Origin: an uncultured Pelagibacteraceae bacterium
GTDB lineage: Bacteria; Pseudomonadota; Alphaproteobacteria; Pelagibacterales; AG-422-B15
Direction: 5' to 3'
Length of the DNA: 50,537 nt
Assembly: GCA_902590345.1 (NCBI GenBank)
Contig: CACIWK010000006.1
Coordinates: forward strand, 1 to 50,537
Part shown: positions 9,257-16,430 of the stretch, piece after piece
Numbering within the stretch: the stretch's first letter is position 1
How the letters are laid out: each line of letters opens with the position of its first letter
The notes under the pieces: model-generated
The model's input: only the letters and a program-made list of their open reading frames with translations
Told to the model about the DNA's origin: nothing
The model's database searches: none
Program-made: the position numbers and the translations under genes

Positions 9257-9328
9257 GTTCTATAAGATTTGATATTAAATAATCTGCTAGTCAAAAAATA
9301 TTGTGCAGTATAAAAAAAGTAATTTATT

Positions 9329-10999
9329 ATGGTAAAAATTGATACTGAATACGACTATATCATTGTTGGCGCTGGATCTGCTGGCTGTGTATTAGCGAAT
9401 AGATTGACCTCAAATTCAAAAAATAATGTCCTTCTTCTTGAAGCGGGTGGGGAAGACAAATCCTTAACTTTAAAAATGCCTGCTGCCGTTTTATCGAATC
9501 TTAAAAGTACTAAACACAATTGGGCATTTAAAGGTGAGCCAGAACCCGAGCTAAATGGTCGTCAACTTCAACATGACCGCGGTAAAACTCTTGGTGGCTC
9601 ATCATCAATAAATGGAATGGTCTATATAAGAGGAAACACTCTTGATTATGAGGGGTGGAGACAAATGGGATGCGATGGATGGGGATACGCAGATGTCTTG
9701 CCATATTTTAAGAAAATGGAATGTTACAGTGGAGGAGGCGACGATTTTCGAGGTGAGTCAGGTCCATTAAAGGTACATAGAAGCATTCCCAAAGACCCAC
9801 TTTCACTGGCTTTTATTAATGCAGGAAAAGAAGCAGGATATAAAGAAACAGATGATATAAGCGGATTTTGTCAAGAAGGTTTTGGTATATTTGATCGGAC
9901 AGTATTCAACGGTGAGCGATGGAGCGCATCAAAGGGTTACCTTGATCCGATACGTAATAGAAAAAATTTAACAATTTTAACAAATACGCTTGTTCGCAAT
10001 TTAAATTTTAAAGATAACACAGCAGAAGGCATATGTTTTAAAAATAAAAATAATGAAATAGTAAATGTAAAGGCAAAAAAAGAAGTAATTCTGAGTGCTG
10101 GTGCAGTTGGATCACCACACATACTTATGCTTTCAGGGATTGGGCCGAAAGAGCATTTAGATTCAATAGGAGTTAATACATTAGCTGATTTACAGGGTGT
10201 TGGACAAAATCTTCAAGATCATCCTGATTTTATTATGAAATATAAATGCTTAAAACCTGTTTCACTTTGGCCAAAAACAAAGAGATTAAGTAGTATAGGA
10301 TCTGGCATCCAATGGCTATTAACTAAAGAGGGTATGTGTGCATCTAATCATTTCGATACTGTTGCATGTGTTAGATCAGCTCCTGGTGTTGAGTACCCTG
10401 ACTTGCAATTATGTATTTCACCAATTGCCATGAAAGACAACAGTTGGGAACTGCTTCAAGAACATGCATTTCAAGTTCACGTCGGTTTGATGCGAACTCA
10501 TAGTCGTGGTAAGATCGAATTACGATCAAAAAATCCTGCTGATCCGCCTCGCATTCTTGTTAATTATCTCAAAGATAAACGTGATAGAGAATTGTTACGA
10601 AAGGGCATTCATTTGGCGCGCGAACTACTTAACCAACCTGCTTTTTCAAACATAAAAGGTGATGAAATCTTTCCTGGTGAAAACTACAAATCAGATGACG
10701 AACTTGATGCAAAATTAAATTCCAACATTACGAGTCAATGGCACTTGTGCTGCACGGCACGCATGGGACTAAAAACAGATAAATATGCAGTTGTTGATAA
10801 TCAAGGCAGAGTTCATGGTTTCAATAGTTTGCGAGTTGTTGATGCTTCAATTATGCCTTTTGCGACAAATGGAAATACAAATGCACCAACAATTATGATT
10901 GCTGAAAAAATAAGTGACAATATATTAGGTGATAAGCCTCTGCCTCGAATAGAATTAAAAACTTGGCAAAGTCCTAACTATCAGATTTATCAAAGGTAA
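9329..10999 (+). CDS. GMC-family FAD-dependent oxidoreductase (choline/alcohol dehydrogenase-like)
   Basis: The 556-aa protein has the GMC fold: a dinucleotide-binding GAGSAGC at about residues 13-19, the LLEAGGED segment, the first GMC signature GKTLGGSSSINGMVY near 85-100, the second signature GAVGSPHILMLSGIGP near 255-270, and the C-terminal catalytic His in SQWHLCCTARMG with the Asn in NTNAPTIMIAEK. Family members oxidise alcohols such as choline, short-chain alcohols or polyethylene glycol. No betaine aldehyde dehydrogenase or BetI regulator is beside it, so naming it betA is not justified. It is flanked by two copies of a 41-bp repeat. Confidence 0.93.
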   Translation: MVKIDTEYDYIIVGAGSAGCVLANRLTSNSKNNVLLLEAGGEDKSLTLKMPAAVLSNLKSTKHNWAFKGEPEPELNGRQLQHDRGKTLGGSSSINGMVYIRGNTLDYEGWRQMGCDGWGYADVLPYFKKMECYSGGGDDFRGESGPLKVHRSIPKDPLSLAFINAGKEAGYKETDDISGFCQEGFGIFDRTVFNGERWSASKGYLDPIRNRKNLTILTNTLVRNLNFKDNTAEGICFKNKNNEIVNVKAKKEVILSAGAVGSPHILMLSGIGPKEHLDSIGVNTLADLQGVGQNLQDHPDFIMKYKCLKPVSLWPKTKRLSSIGSGIQWLLTKEGMCASNHFDTVACVRSAPGVEYPDLQLCISPIAMKDNSWELLQEHAFQVHVGLMRTHSRGKIELRSKNPADPPRILVNYLKDKRDRELLRKGIHLARELLNQPAFSNIKGDEIFPGENYKSDDELDAKLNSNITSQWHLCCTARMGLKTDKYAVVDNQGRVHGFNSLRVVDASIMPFATNGNTNAPTIMIAEKISDNILGDKPLPRIELKTWQSPNYQIYQR

Positions 11000-11013
11000 G
11001 TATTTAGATCGTG

Positions 11014-11054
11014 AAATATTAATACATAAGTATTAGTGTTAAAATATACTAATT
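11014..11054. repeat. 41-bp repeat, copy 2, with two overlapping dyads
   Basis: This is the second copy of the 41-bp element (37/41 identical to 9216-9256). It carries a perfect dyad TAATAC-4 nt-GTATTA at 11020-11035 and, overlapping it, ATTAGT-10 nt-ACTAAT at 11032-11053. In copy 1 both dyads are imperfect. The position, 14 nt after the GMC stop and 62 bp before the ATG of the 102-aa gene, fits an operator or promoter. Confidence 0.6.
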
Positions 11055-11104
11055 ACTTACTCAAATTTCATACTTAACATACAGTCAATCAATAATTTGT
11101 TTAC

Positions 11105-11112
11105 AAAGGAGA
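11105..11112 (+). promoter_or_regulatory. Strong Shine-Dalgarno site (AAAGGAGA)
   Basis: The sequence AAAGGAGA ends 4 nt before the ATG at 11117. Most genes in this window have weak or no Shine-Dalgarno sequences, so this near-perfect site stands out and suggests a highly translated product. It also fixes the start of the 102-aa gene. Confidence 0.8.
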
Positions 11113-11116
11113 TCTT

Positions 11117-11425
11117 ATGTTACACATAAGCAAATGGGAAAGACAAGAAAATGCAAGCAGAGATAAACTGGGAACAGCTGCATTGAATTTGTGTAAGGTT
11201 GCAAAAAGTACTGATGGAGTTCATTCAGCAAAGTTCTATTGGCCAAATCCAAATATGGTTGCATTCGTAGTTGAAGCTGAAACAGGCTCATGGGGAATTG
11301 GAGCTGAGCCTACGGGTGAGGCAATGAAGGCATTTTTTGATTTAGGTGATGCTGCATCTTGCGTGATGGATGAAACATGGGTTGATGCTAGTCTTGGTCA
11401 AAAAAGGTCTGATAGAGCAGGCTAA
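11117..11425 (+). CDS. Conserved-looking protein of unknown function, 102 aa
   Basis: I do not recognise the family. The product is soluble and compact, without signal peptide or membrane segment. It begins MLHISKWERQ, has a two-Cys spread (Cys about 27 and 82), a central KFYWPNPNMVAFVVEAETG segment that looks like two beta strands around a turn, and a helix-rich C-terminal half with MDETWVDASLG. The alternation could fit a small alpha-beta barrel of the dimeric ferredoxin-like type, but that is only inference. It has the strongest ribosome site in the window and the second copy of the 41-bp repeat upstream, so it may be expressed together with the GMC oxidoreductase. tRNA-Ser converges on it from 12 nt away. 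Confidence 0.85.
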   Translation: MLHISKWERQENASRDKLGTAALNLCKVAKSTDGVHSAKFYWPNPNMVAFVVEAETGSWGIGAEPTGEAMKAFFDLGDAASCVMDETWVDASLGQKRSDRAG

Positions 11426-11435
11426 TAGAAATTCT

Positions 11436-11527
<92 letters not shown>

Positions 11528-11534
11528 CTTGAAG

Positions 11535-11577
11535 AAATTAATTTATTGAATTTATTATTTAAAACAATAATTAATTT
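11535..11577. terminator. AT-rich inverted repeat between DUF2177 and tRNA-Ser
   Basis: AAATTAATTTATTG (11535-11548) and CAATAATTAATTT (11565-11577) are complementary over about 12-13 pairs with one bulged base and a 16-nt loop. The right arm includes the DUF2177 stop codon. It could end DUF2177 transcription or help separate the tRNA from a longer transcript. The stem has almost no G-C pairs, so its stability is doubtful. Confidence 0.3.
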
Positions 11578-11969
11578 AGAAATCCAACTTTGCTGATTGT
11601 ATATACAGTAAGTAGTGAAATTGCAGTACAAAGTGCCATACCCCATGCAATATCTGAAATAACAATAGTCCAGTTAAATACATTAAACACCGCTTTTACA
11701 GTTAGTGCATATGTTGCGTAAGTAGCAAGTCCATACATAGCAGCTGGCACTATCACACTTGTTAAAGAATCATTCTTAAATGGAGCTACTACAAAATAAA
11801 CTAGCCCGAGTACAAATATTAGATAAAAAATTACAGCTGAAGTTATATCGAGATTAATTTTTAGATTATCTGGAAGATTTTTATTATAAATACGTACAAC
11901 AAATGTTTGAATACCGATTGTATCGATTATCAAAAAGTAAAATAGGGTAGTCAAATAGAGTTTTATCAT
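11571..11969 (-). CDS. DUF2177 family membrane protein
   Basis: The 132-aa product has four hydrophobic segments and the DUF2177 hallmarks: an N-terminal YLTTLFYFLIIDTIGI segment, FVLGLVYFVVAPF, GLATYATYALTVKAV and the C-terminal ISDIAWGMALCTA segment. The function of the family is unknown. I place the start at ATG 11969; the reading frame also offers a TTG two codons upstream. The start is only 14 nt from the divergent HPP gene, so promoters for either gene must overlap the other's coding sequence. Confidence 0.88.
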   Translation of the reverse strand: MIKLYLTTLFYFLIIDTIGIQTFVVRIYNKNLPDNLKINLDITSAVIFYLIFVLGLVYFVVAPFKNDSLTSVIVPAAMYGLATYATYALTVKAVFNVFNWTIVISDIAWGMALCTAISLLTVYTISKVGFLN

Positions 11970-11983
11970 AGACAATTAAATTA

Positions 11984-12439
11984 ATGAATAAACAAGCTTT
12001 GATCAATGCATTATTTAGTTCATTAGGAGCTTTTGTGTGTATAGGGTTTTTAGCATATTTAAATTCTTCAATTGAAGGTGCGATATGGCTGATACCACCC
12101 TTTGGCGCATCAATGGTTTTAGTCATGGCTGTTTATGATAGCCCACTAGCAAAACCTAAAAATTTAATACTTGGCCATATACTATCAGCACTGTCTGGGG
12201 TGATTATTTTTTATCTTCTCGGTAATACGTTTATCTCATTAGGCTTAGGAGTGGCTTTAGCTGTTTTTGTAATGATGATGACTAACACCGTACATCCTCC
12301 AGCAGGAGCAAACCCAATAATTGTGATATTAACTGGCCAGAGTATAAGCTTTGTTTTCTTACCTGTTGCTGTTGGGGCTTTTATAATTGTTGTTTTTGCT
12401 TATTTGTATAACAGGCTTCTTAAGAGAAATTATATCTAA
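11984..12439 (+). CDS. HPP family integral membrane protein
   Basis: The 151-aa product has four membrane segments and the two motifs of the HPP domain: PPFGASMVLVMAV at about residues 37-49 and TNTVHPPAGANPI at about 102-114, which contains the His-Pro-Pro that names the family. A plant HPP protein has been linked to nitrite transport across the chloroplast envelope; the role in bacteria is not settled. The stop overlaps the stop of the convergent HTH gene (CTAA, 12436-12439). Confidence 0.92.
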   Translation: MNKQALINALFSSLGAFVCIGFLAYLNSSIEGAIWLIPPFGASMVLVMAVYDSPLAKPKNLILGHILSALSGVIIFYLLGNTFISLGLGVALAVFVMMMTNTVHPPAGANPIIVILTGQSISFVFLPVAVGAFIIVVFAYLYNRLLKRNYI

Positions 12440-12720
12440 GAGATTTTATTAAGCTTTTCTACTTCAGTGCAATACTGATCAATAAAAGCTGATCTCATTG
12501 GATTTGGAGGTAAGCGATCGAATTTAAACGATTCAATGTTCTTTAGTTGATTTGTAGAGATTTTTGTTTTTGAAGCGATGGTTTTTAAATCTATTGAGAT
12601 AGATTTTCTTAATTTTGAAATTTCCTTAATTTTATTTATTAGCTCTTCGTCCATATCAGCTTTGCTGTTATCAAGTTTTTTATATGGCATGACAAACATT
12701 CCAGTCTCATTTTGTACCAT
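12436..12720 (-). CDS. Small RodZ-like helix-turn-helix protein
   Basis: The C-terminal half of this 94-aa protein reads SIDLKTIASKTKISTNQLKNIE, then FDRLPPNPMRSAFIDQYCTEV, matching the N-terminal HTH domain of RodZ-type proteins (HTH_25), where a residue-rich LP turn follows the recognition helix. There is no membrane segment and no RodZ periplasmic domain, so this is a stand-alone HTH domain. I use ATG 12720, which has GGAG 10 nt upstream; a GTG at 12768 would add 16 residues that do not look like part of the domain. It may be a small DNA-binding or cytoskeletal adaptor protein. Confidence 0.75.
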   Translation of the reverse strand: MVQNETGMFVMPYKKLDNSKADMDEELINKIKEISKLRKSISIDLKTIASKTKISTNQLKNIESFKFDRLPPNPMRSAFIDQYCTEVEKLNKIS

Positions 12721-12827
12721 ATAAGTGATTTCTCCAAGTGTTAATTTGTAGGTACAGAAAAACCGCACCTAAATTGGGCTTTAAGTTAATTATCTAATAA
12801 TATGGTTTAAAATTAAAGCTTATAAAT

Positions 12828-12840
12828 ACCCATTTTGGGT
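12828..12840. terminator. Short hairpin after the saccharopine-like reductase gene
   Basis: ACCCA-TTT-TGGGT forms a 5-bp stem with a 3-nt loop, 12 nt after the stop of the reductase gene on the minus strand. No clean T run follows in that direction, so termination is uncertain. It is one of very few G-C containing hairpins in the intergenic DNA here. Confidence 0.3.
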
Positions 12841-12852
12841 TATCTTAAAGAT

Positions 12853-14043
12853 CTATATTTTACTTGGACCTTCAAATAAAACGTCAGCTTTTTTTAATCT
12901 ATCAATTAATGTTGACCCTAGGCCAGTTGAAGTAGTTAAGACACCACCAGCGTTGGTATTGGGGAGATTTTCACTATTTAATGCAAGACATAGAGCGGAC
13001 TCGCATATTAATTTAGCAGTTGATTTATAACCGGGATCACCTTTGCAAAACATCCTCAATTTATATTTTTCGTTATTTTTATTTTTTCCAATAAAAATAC
13101 TCTCAAACCAACCATTTTCTCTTGTTTTTTTATTAGGTCCATTACCAGCTTTAGTAAATAATTTTCTAAAGAGACCACTTATAGGACTTATTAACATCAG
13201 CCCAAAAACAGCAAGTCCGGCTGTTAAAAGAAATGCAGAACTGTATTTTTTTAACATCATATATTCTTGATATTTAAATTCACTTCCATAACTTGCCTGA
13301 TTTTTATCATGGATTTCAGAGCTTCTTCTGACAACTCTAGTGTTTGCAATTGCCATAACAAAGGGCGCTGACCATAATTTAATATCATCGATGTATTTTA
13401 TTTTGAAATTATCCTTATTTTCAGAAATATTTTGAGTTTTTATATATTCCTTTGAATTGAGTAAAAATGGATGTCCCATTGAATATTTGCTTTTGTAGTT
13501 ACGTATAGAAAATGCACTTTCAATCGTACCACCACTCACACCTCCATTACCTCGATGATAACCATCAATTCTCTGTAACTCTTGATTGAGACTTCTTTGC
13601 AAGTAAAAGCACCCCATATCTGATGGAATAGAGTCATAACCACATGATGGAATAATTTTTACTTGCTTTTTTTCTGCTGCTTCGTGATGTTTATCAATAA
13701 GATCACGTACCCATATATTTTCCCCAGTAATGTCTAAATAATGAGTTCCAGCTTCAACGCATTGCGTAACCAAATTATTACTATACTTGTTAAATGGACC
13801 AGCTAAAGATGCAATAACACGAGTTTTGGAAGCAATACTTAGCAAATTTTCATTATCTTCACTGTCTGCAATAAAATAATCAGGTTTACACTTACTATTT
13901 TTGGATATGTTGACTAATTTATCCTCATTACGTCCTGCTATAGCCCAATTTATGTCGCTATAGTTTTCATCTAAGTACTCAACAGCTAACCTTCCGGTAA
14001 AACCTGATGCCCCATAGATTATTAAGTCATATTCTCTGTTCAT
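12853..14043 (-). CDS. Saccharopine dehydrogenase-like NAD(P)-binding oxidoreductase
   Basis: The 396-aa protein opens with YDLIIYGASGFTGRLAVEYL, a Rossmann nucleotide-binding motif of the saccharopine dehydrogenase/trans-acting enoyl reductase family, then WAIAGRNEDKL and IASLAGPFNKY. The segment around 120-160 has IIPSCGYDSIPSDMGC, conserved in the lipid-associated subgroup. A hydrophobic segment at about 268-290 suggests membrane association. Mycobacterial relatives reduce lipid intermediates; mammalian SCCPDH is on lipid droplets. I infer a reductase acting on a lipid-linked substrate, not lysine metabolism. It diverges from two mini ORFs with 39 bp between. Confidence 0.87.
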   Translation of the reverse strand: MNREYDLIIYGASGFTGRLAVEYLDENYSDINWAIAGRNEDKLVNISKNSKCKPDYFIADSEDNENLLSIASKTRVIASLAGPFNKYSNNLVTQCVEAGTHYLDITGENIWVRDLIDKHHEAAEKKQVKIIPSCGYDSIPSDMGCFYLQRSLNQELQRIDGYHRGNGGVSGGTIESAFSIRNYKSKYSMGHPFLLNSKEYIKTQNISENKDNFKIKYIDDIKLWSAPFVMAIANTRVVRRSSEIHDKNQASYGSEFKYQEYMMLKKYSSAFLLTAGLAVFGLMLISPISGLFRKLFTKAGNGPNKKTRENGWFESIFIGKNKNNEKYKLRMFCKGDPGYKSTAKLICESALCLALNSENLPNTNAGGVLTTSTGLGSTLIDRLKKADVLFEGPSKI

Positions 14044-14082
14044 ATCTATGTAATATTTGTAAAATTATGTTAAAATTATCGA

Positions 14083-14166
14083 ATGTTAGACTGGATAATA
14101 GGCGGCCTAGTAACGATTTCATTCTTATATCTACTTTATTGGGCATTGACACTGATTTTTGCATAA
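14083..14166 (+). CDS. Candidate mini membrane protein, 27 aa
   Basis: An ATG at 14083 opens a 27-codon frame whose product is a single hydrophobic segment (MLDWIIGGLVT then ISFLYLLYWALTLIFA). Its length and MLDxIxGxL start recall KdpF-type or other one-helix subunits of membrane complexes, but no kdp or oxidase genes are here. Its G+C is higher than the flanking spacer. The next mini ORF begins 1 nt after its stop. No clear Shine-Dalgarno is present. In AT-rich DNA chance hydrophobic ORFs occur, so this is a candidate only. Confidence 0.45.
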   Translation: MLDWIIGGLVTISFLYLLYWALTLIFA

Positions 14167-14167
14167 A

Positions 14168-14290
14168 GTGATTGAGTTTTTAATCTCATTATTTCAAGAC
14201 CTTTCACTTATATTTTATGCATTTTCATTCATTATTTTGATTTTGATAGTGGGAGCGTATTTATTTAATTTTTTTAAAAATATGAAATAA
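14168..14290 (+). CDS. Candidate mini membrane protein, 40 aa
   Basis: A GTG at 14168, one base after the stop of the 27-aa ORF, opens a 40-codon frame: about 14 N-terminal residues (IEFLISLFQDLS), a hydrophobic helix over about residues 14-34, and a basic end (NFFKNMK). That gives a typical one-pass topology. The tight spacing with the preceding mini ORF suggests translational coupling and a two-subunit unit. The function is unknown and it could still be chance. Confidence 0.42.
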   Translation: MIEFLISLFQDLSLIFYAFSFIILILIVGAYLFNFFKNMK

Positions 14291-14305
14291 AATCAGTATA
14301 TTATG

Positions 14306-14325
14306 GTATTATATTCAAATAATAC
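14306..14325. promoter_or_regulatory. Perfect dyad before the phosphotransacylase gene
   Basis: GTATTAT-6 nt-ATAATAC is a perfect 7+6+7 inverted repeat located 38 bp before the ATG of the phosphotransacylase gene and 15 bp after the mini ORFs. It may be an operator; the arms are AT-only except for one G-C pair, so it is unlikely to be a stable terminator. Confidence 0.3.
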
Positions 14326-14363
14326 TTTAATATAAATTTTTATTAAATATTTACTTTATTAAA

Positions 14364-15263
14364 ATGATACAAAATATTGATTATATTCACAAAAATAGAA
14401 TTACTCGAGGTATAGTTGCAAATGCTAATAATGATTTGATTCTGAAGACAATTATGGATGCAGAAAGTCAAAAATTAATAAATCCAGTACTCATAGGAAA
14501 TATTGAATTTATGACAGCCTTCATTGATAAACATGAGTGGTCATTATCAAAAGATAAATTAATTGAGAGTTATTCAGAAGAAGAGTCATCAAAAATTGCC
14601 TGTGAGGTAGCGAGTAGGGACACAGGTTTAGAAAAAAATATAATCATAAAAGGTCATCTTCATACAGATGTTTTAATGGGTGAGTATATAAAAAAAGAAT
14701 ATAATTTAAGAATAAGGGGAAAGCGCTTAAGCCACATTTGGTTTATGACTTTTCAAAATGATCCGCGTAATCCAATTATTATTACTGATGGTGCTTTGAA
14801 TATATCCCCAAGTTTAGAGACAAAAAAACATATTTTATCGAATGTGCTCGAATACATTAAAAAAATTTCTTCTTTCAATCCATATGTTGCCGTTTTATCA
14901 GCAACTGAAGAGAAACTAAAGCAAATGCCAAGCTCTATTGAAGCACATGATCTCGTTGAATGGGCAAAAATTAATTACTCAGATACTCCTGTTGAAGGAC
15001 CTTTTGCTTTGGATAATGCTATTTCAAAAGAATCAGCAAAAATAAAAGGAACACTAGGGAAAGTACCAGGTAATGCCAACGTTATTATTGTTCCAAATAT
15101 AGAAACAGGAAATGCACTCGTAAAATCTCTTGTACATTTTGCGAACGCTACTGCTGGAGGATTTGTTATTGGCGGTAAAAGTCCTGTTGTTATAACAAGT
15201 AGATCAGATGATGAAAAATCTAGAATGGCATCTATTGCAAATGCTGTAATTTGTACATATTAA
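14364..15263 (+). CDS. Phosphate acetyl/butyryltransferase family protein
   Basis: The 299-aa protein matches the PTA_PTB fold: an N-terminal Rossmann-like domain with the NPVLIGN segment, and a C-terminal domain with NPIIITDGALNISP, a VAVLSATEEKLKQMPSS segment and VEGPFALDNAIS, followed by ANVIIVPNIETGNALVKSL, GGFVIGGKSPVV and the end SIANAV. The family transfers acyl groups between CoA and phosphate. In Alphaproteobacteria a similar gene sits with acetate kinase and fabI; neither is here, so the partner and acyl length are unknown. It converges on the gamma-lyase gene with zero spacing. Confidence 0.88.
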   Translation: MIQNIDYIHKNRITRGIVANANNDLILKTIMDAESQKLINPVLIGNIEFMTAFIDKHEWSLSKDKLIESYSEEESSKIACEVASRDTGLEKNIIIKGHLHTDVLMGEYIKKEYNLRIRGKRLSHIWFMTFQNDPRNPIIITDGALNISPSLETKKHILSNVLEYIKKISSFNPYVAVLSATEEKLKQMPSSIEAHDLVEWAKINYSDTPVEGPFALDNAISKESAKIKGTLGKVPGNANVIIVPNIETGNALVKSLVHFANATAGGFVIGGKSPVVITSRSDDEKSRMASIANAVICTY

Positions 15264-16430
15264 TTATTTAAAAGCTTGATTTAAGTCCTCTATAAGATCA
15301 TCACTGTCTTCTATGCCAACAGATAATCTGACAAGCTTTTTGGGCACTTGATTAAAGGATTTATCGTCTAAATATGCATGTGTCATTAAAGCAGGGGACT
15401 CAATTAAAGACTCAACTCCCCCCAAACTCTCAGCTATAGTAAAAATTTTTAATTTACGCATAAACTTGGATATTTCTGACATATTCCCATCATAGATAAA
15501 AGTGATCATTCCACCAAACCCGTTCATTTGTTTAAGTGCAATATCTTTCTGTTTATGATTTGGTAATCCAGGGTACGTTACGTTTAATGCTTTTTTATGT
15601 GATCTTAAAAAGCGAGCAACTTTAATTCCATTTTCATTATGTTTTTTCATTCTAATAGCTAGTGTTTTAATTCCTCTCAAGGTAAGAAAACAATCAAAAG
15701 GACTTGGAACGGCACCCGTAGAATTTTGAATTAGGGCTAATTTTTTCTCAAGTTTTTTATTCTTTCCAATGACTAAGGCTCCACCAATAACATCAGAGTG
15801 GCCATTGATGTATTTTGTTGTCGAGTGATTAGCAATGTCAATTCCATGCTCTAGCGGTCTTTGATTGTAAGGTGTAGCAAATGTATTATCACACACAGTT
15901 ATAAGCTTATTTTTTCTTGCGATACGGGCTATTCTTTTTAAGTCCGTAATTTTAAGCAATGGATTTGTTGGAGTTTCAATCCAAATCATTTTTGTATTCT
16001 TTCTAATTTCTTTTGAAAAATTTGTATTTAAATCAACGAATGTGAATTCAATATTTGATGACTTGCTCTTAATTTCATTAAACAATCTAAAAGTACCACC
16101 ATATAGGTCATCAAAAGCAATTACATGATCTCCAGGCTTTAAAAGATCTAAAACCGCTGTTTGAGCCGCAACTCCTGAAGCAAATGCAAATGCTTTGTAT
16201 CCACTTTCCAATTCAGCAATTGAGTTTTCTAAAACTTCTCTCGTGGGATTTTGACTTCTTGAATATTCATATCCTTTGTGTTCTCCGGGTCTATCATGAG
16301 CATAAGTAGATGTTGCATAAATAGGAGTCATTACGGCTCCAGTTAATGGATCCGTTTTAACTCCAGCATGGACTGATAAAGTATCAAGCTGATTTATTTT
16401 TTTTATATAAGATTTTTTTCTTTTAACCAT
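15264..16430 (-). CDS. Cystathionine gamma-lyase/gamma-synthase family PLP enzyme
   Basis: The 388-aa protein is a Cys/Met-metabolism PLP enzyme: YSRSQNPTREVLE near 56-68, the GVAAQTAVLDLLKPGDHV segment, the ETPTNPLL segment near 152, and the PLP lysine Lys206 in HSTTKYINGHSDV. Gamma-synthase and gamma-lyase are hard to separate by sequence. Because the preceding overlapping gene is a cystathionine beta-synthase, gamma-lyase activity (cystathionine to cysteine) is the better guess. Its start overlaps the CBS end by 28 nt, so the two are translated from one message. Confidence 0.88.
   Translation of the reverse strand: MVKRKKSYIKKINQLDTLSVHAGVKTDPLTGAVMTPIYATSTYAHDRPGEHKGYEYSRSQNPTREVLENSIAELESGYKAFAFASGVAAQTAVLDLLKPGDHVIAFDDLYGGTFRLFNEIKSKSSNIEFTFVDLNTNFSKEIRKNTKMIWIETPTNPLLKITDLKRIARIARKNKLITVCDNTFATPYNQRPLEHGIDIANHSTTKYINGHSDVIGGALVIGKNKKLEKKLALIQNSTGAVPSPFDCFLTLRGIKTLAIRMKKHNENGIKVARFLRSHKKALNVTYPGLPNHKQKDIALKQMNGFGGMITFIYDGNMSEISKFMRKLKIFTIAESLGGVESLIESPALMTHAYLDDKSFNQVPKKLVRLSVGIEDSDDLIEDLNQAFK

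Noticed and set aside
9329..10999. Calling the GMC oxidoreductase choline dehydrogenase (betA)
   Set aside because: The family resemblance is good but betB, betI and choline transport genes are absent nearby, and GMC substrates cannot be read from the motifs.
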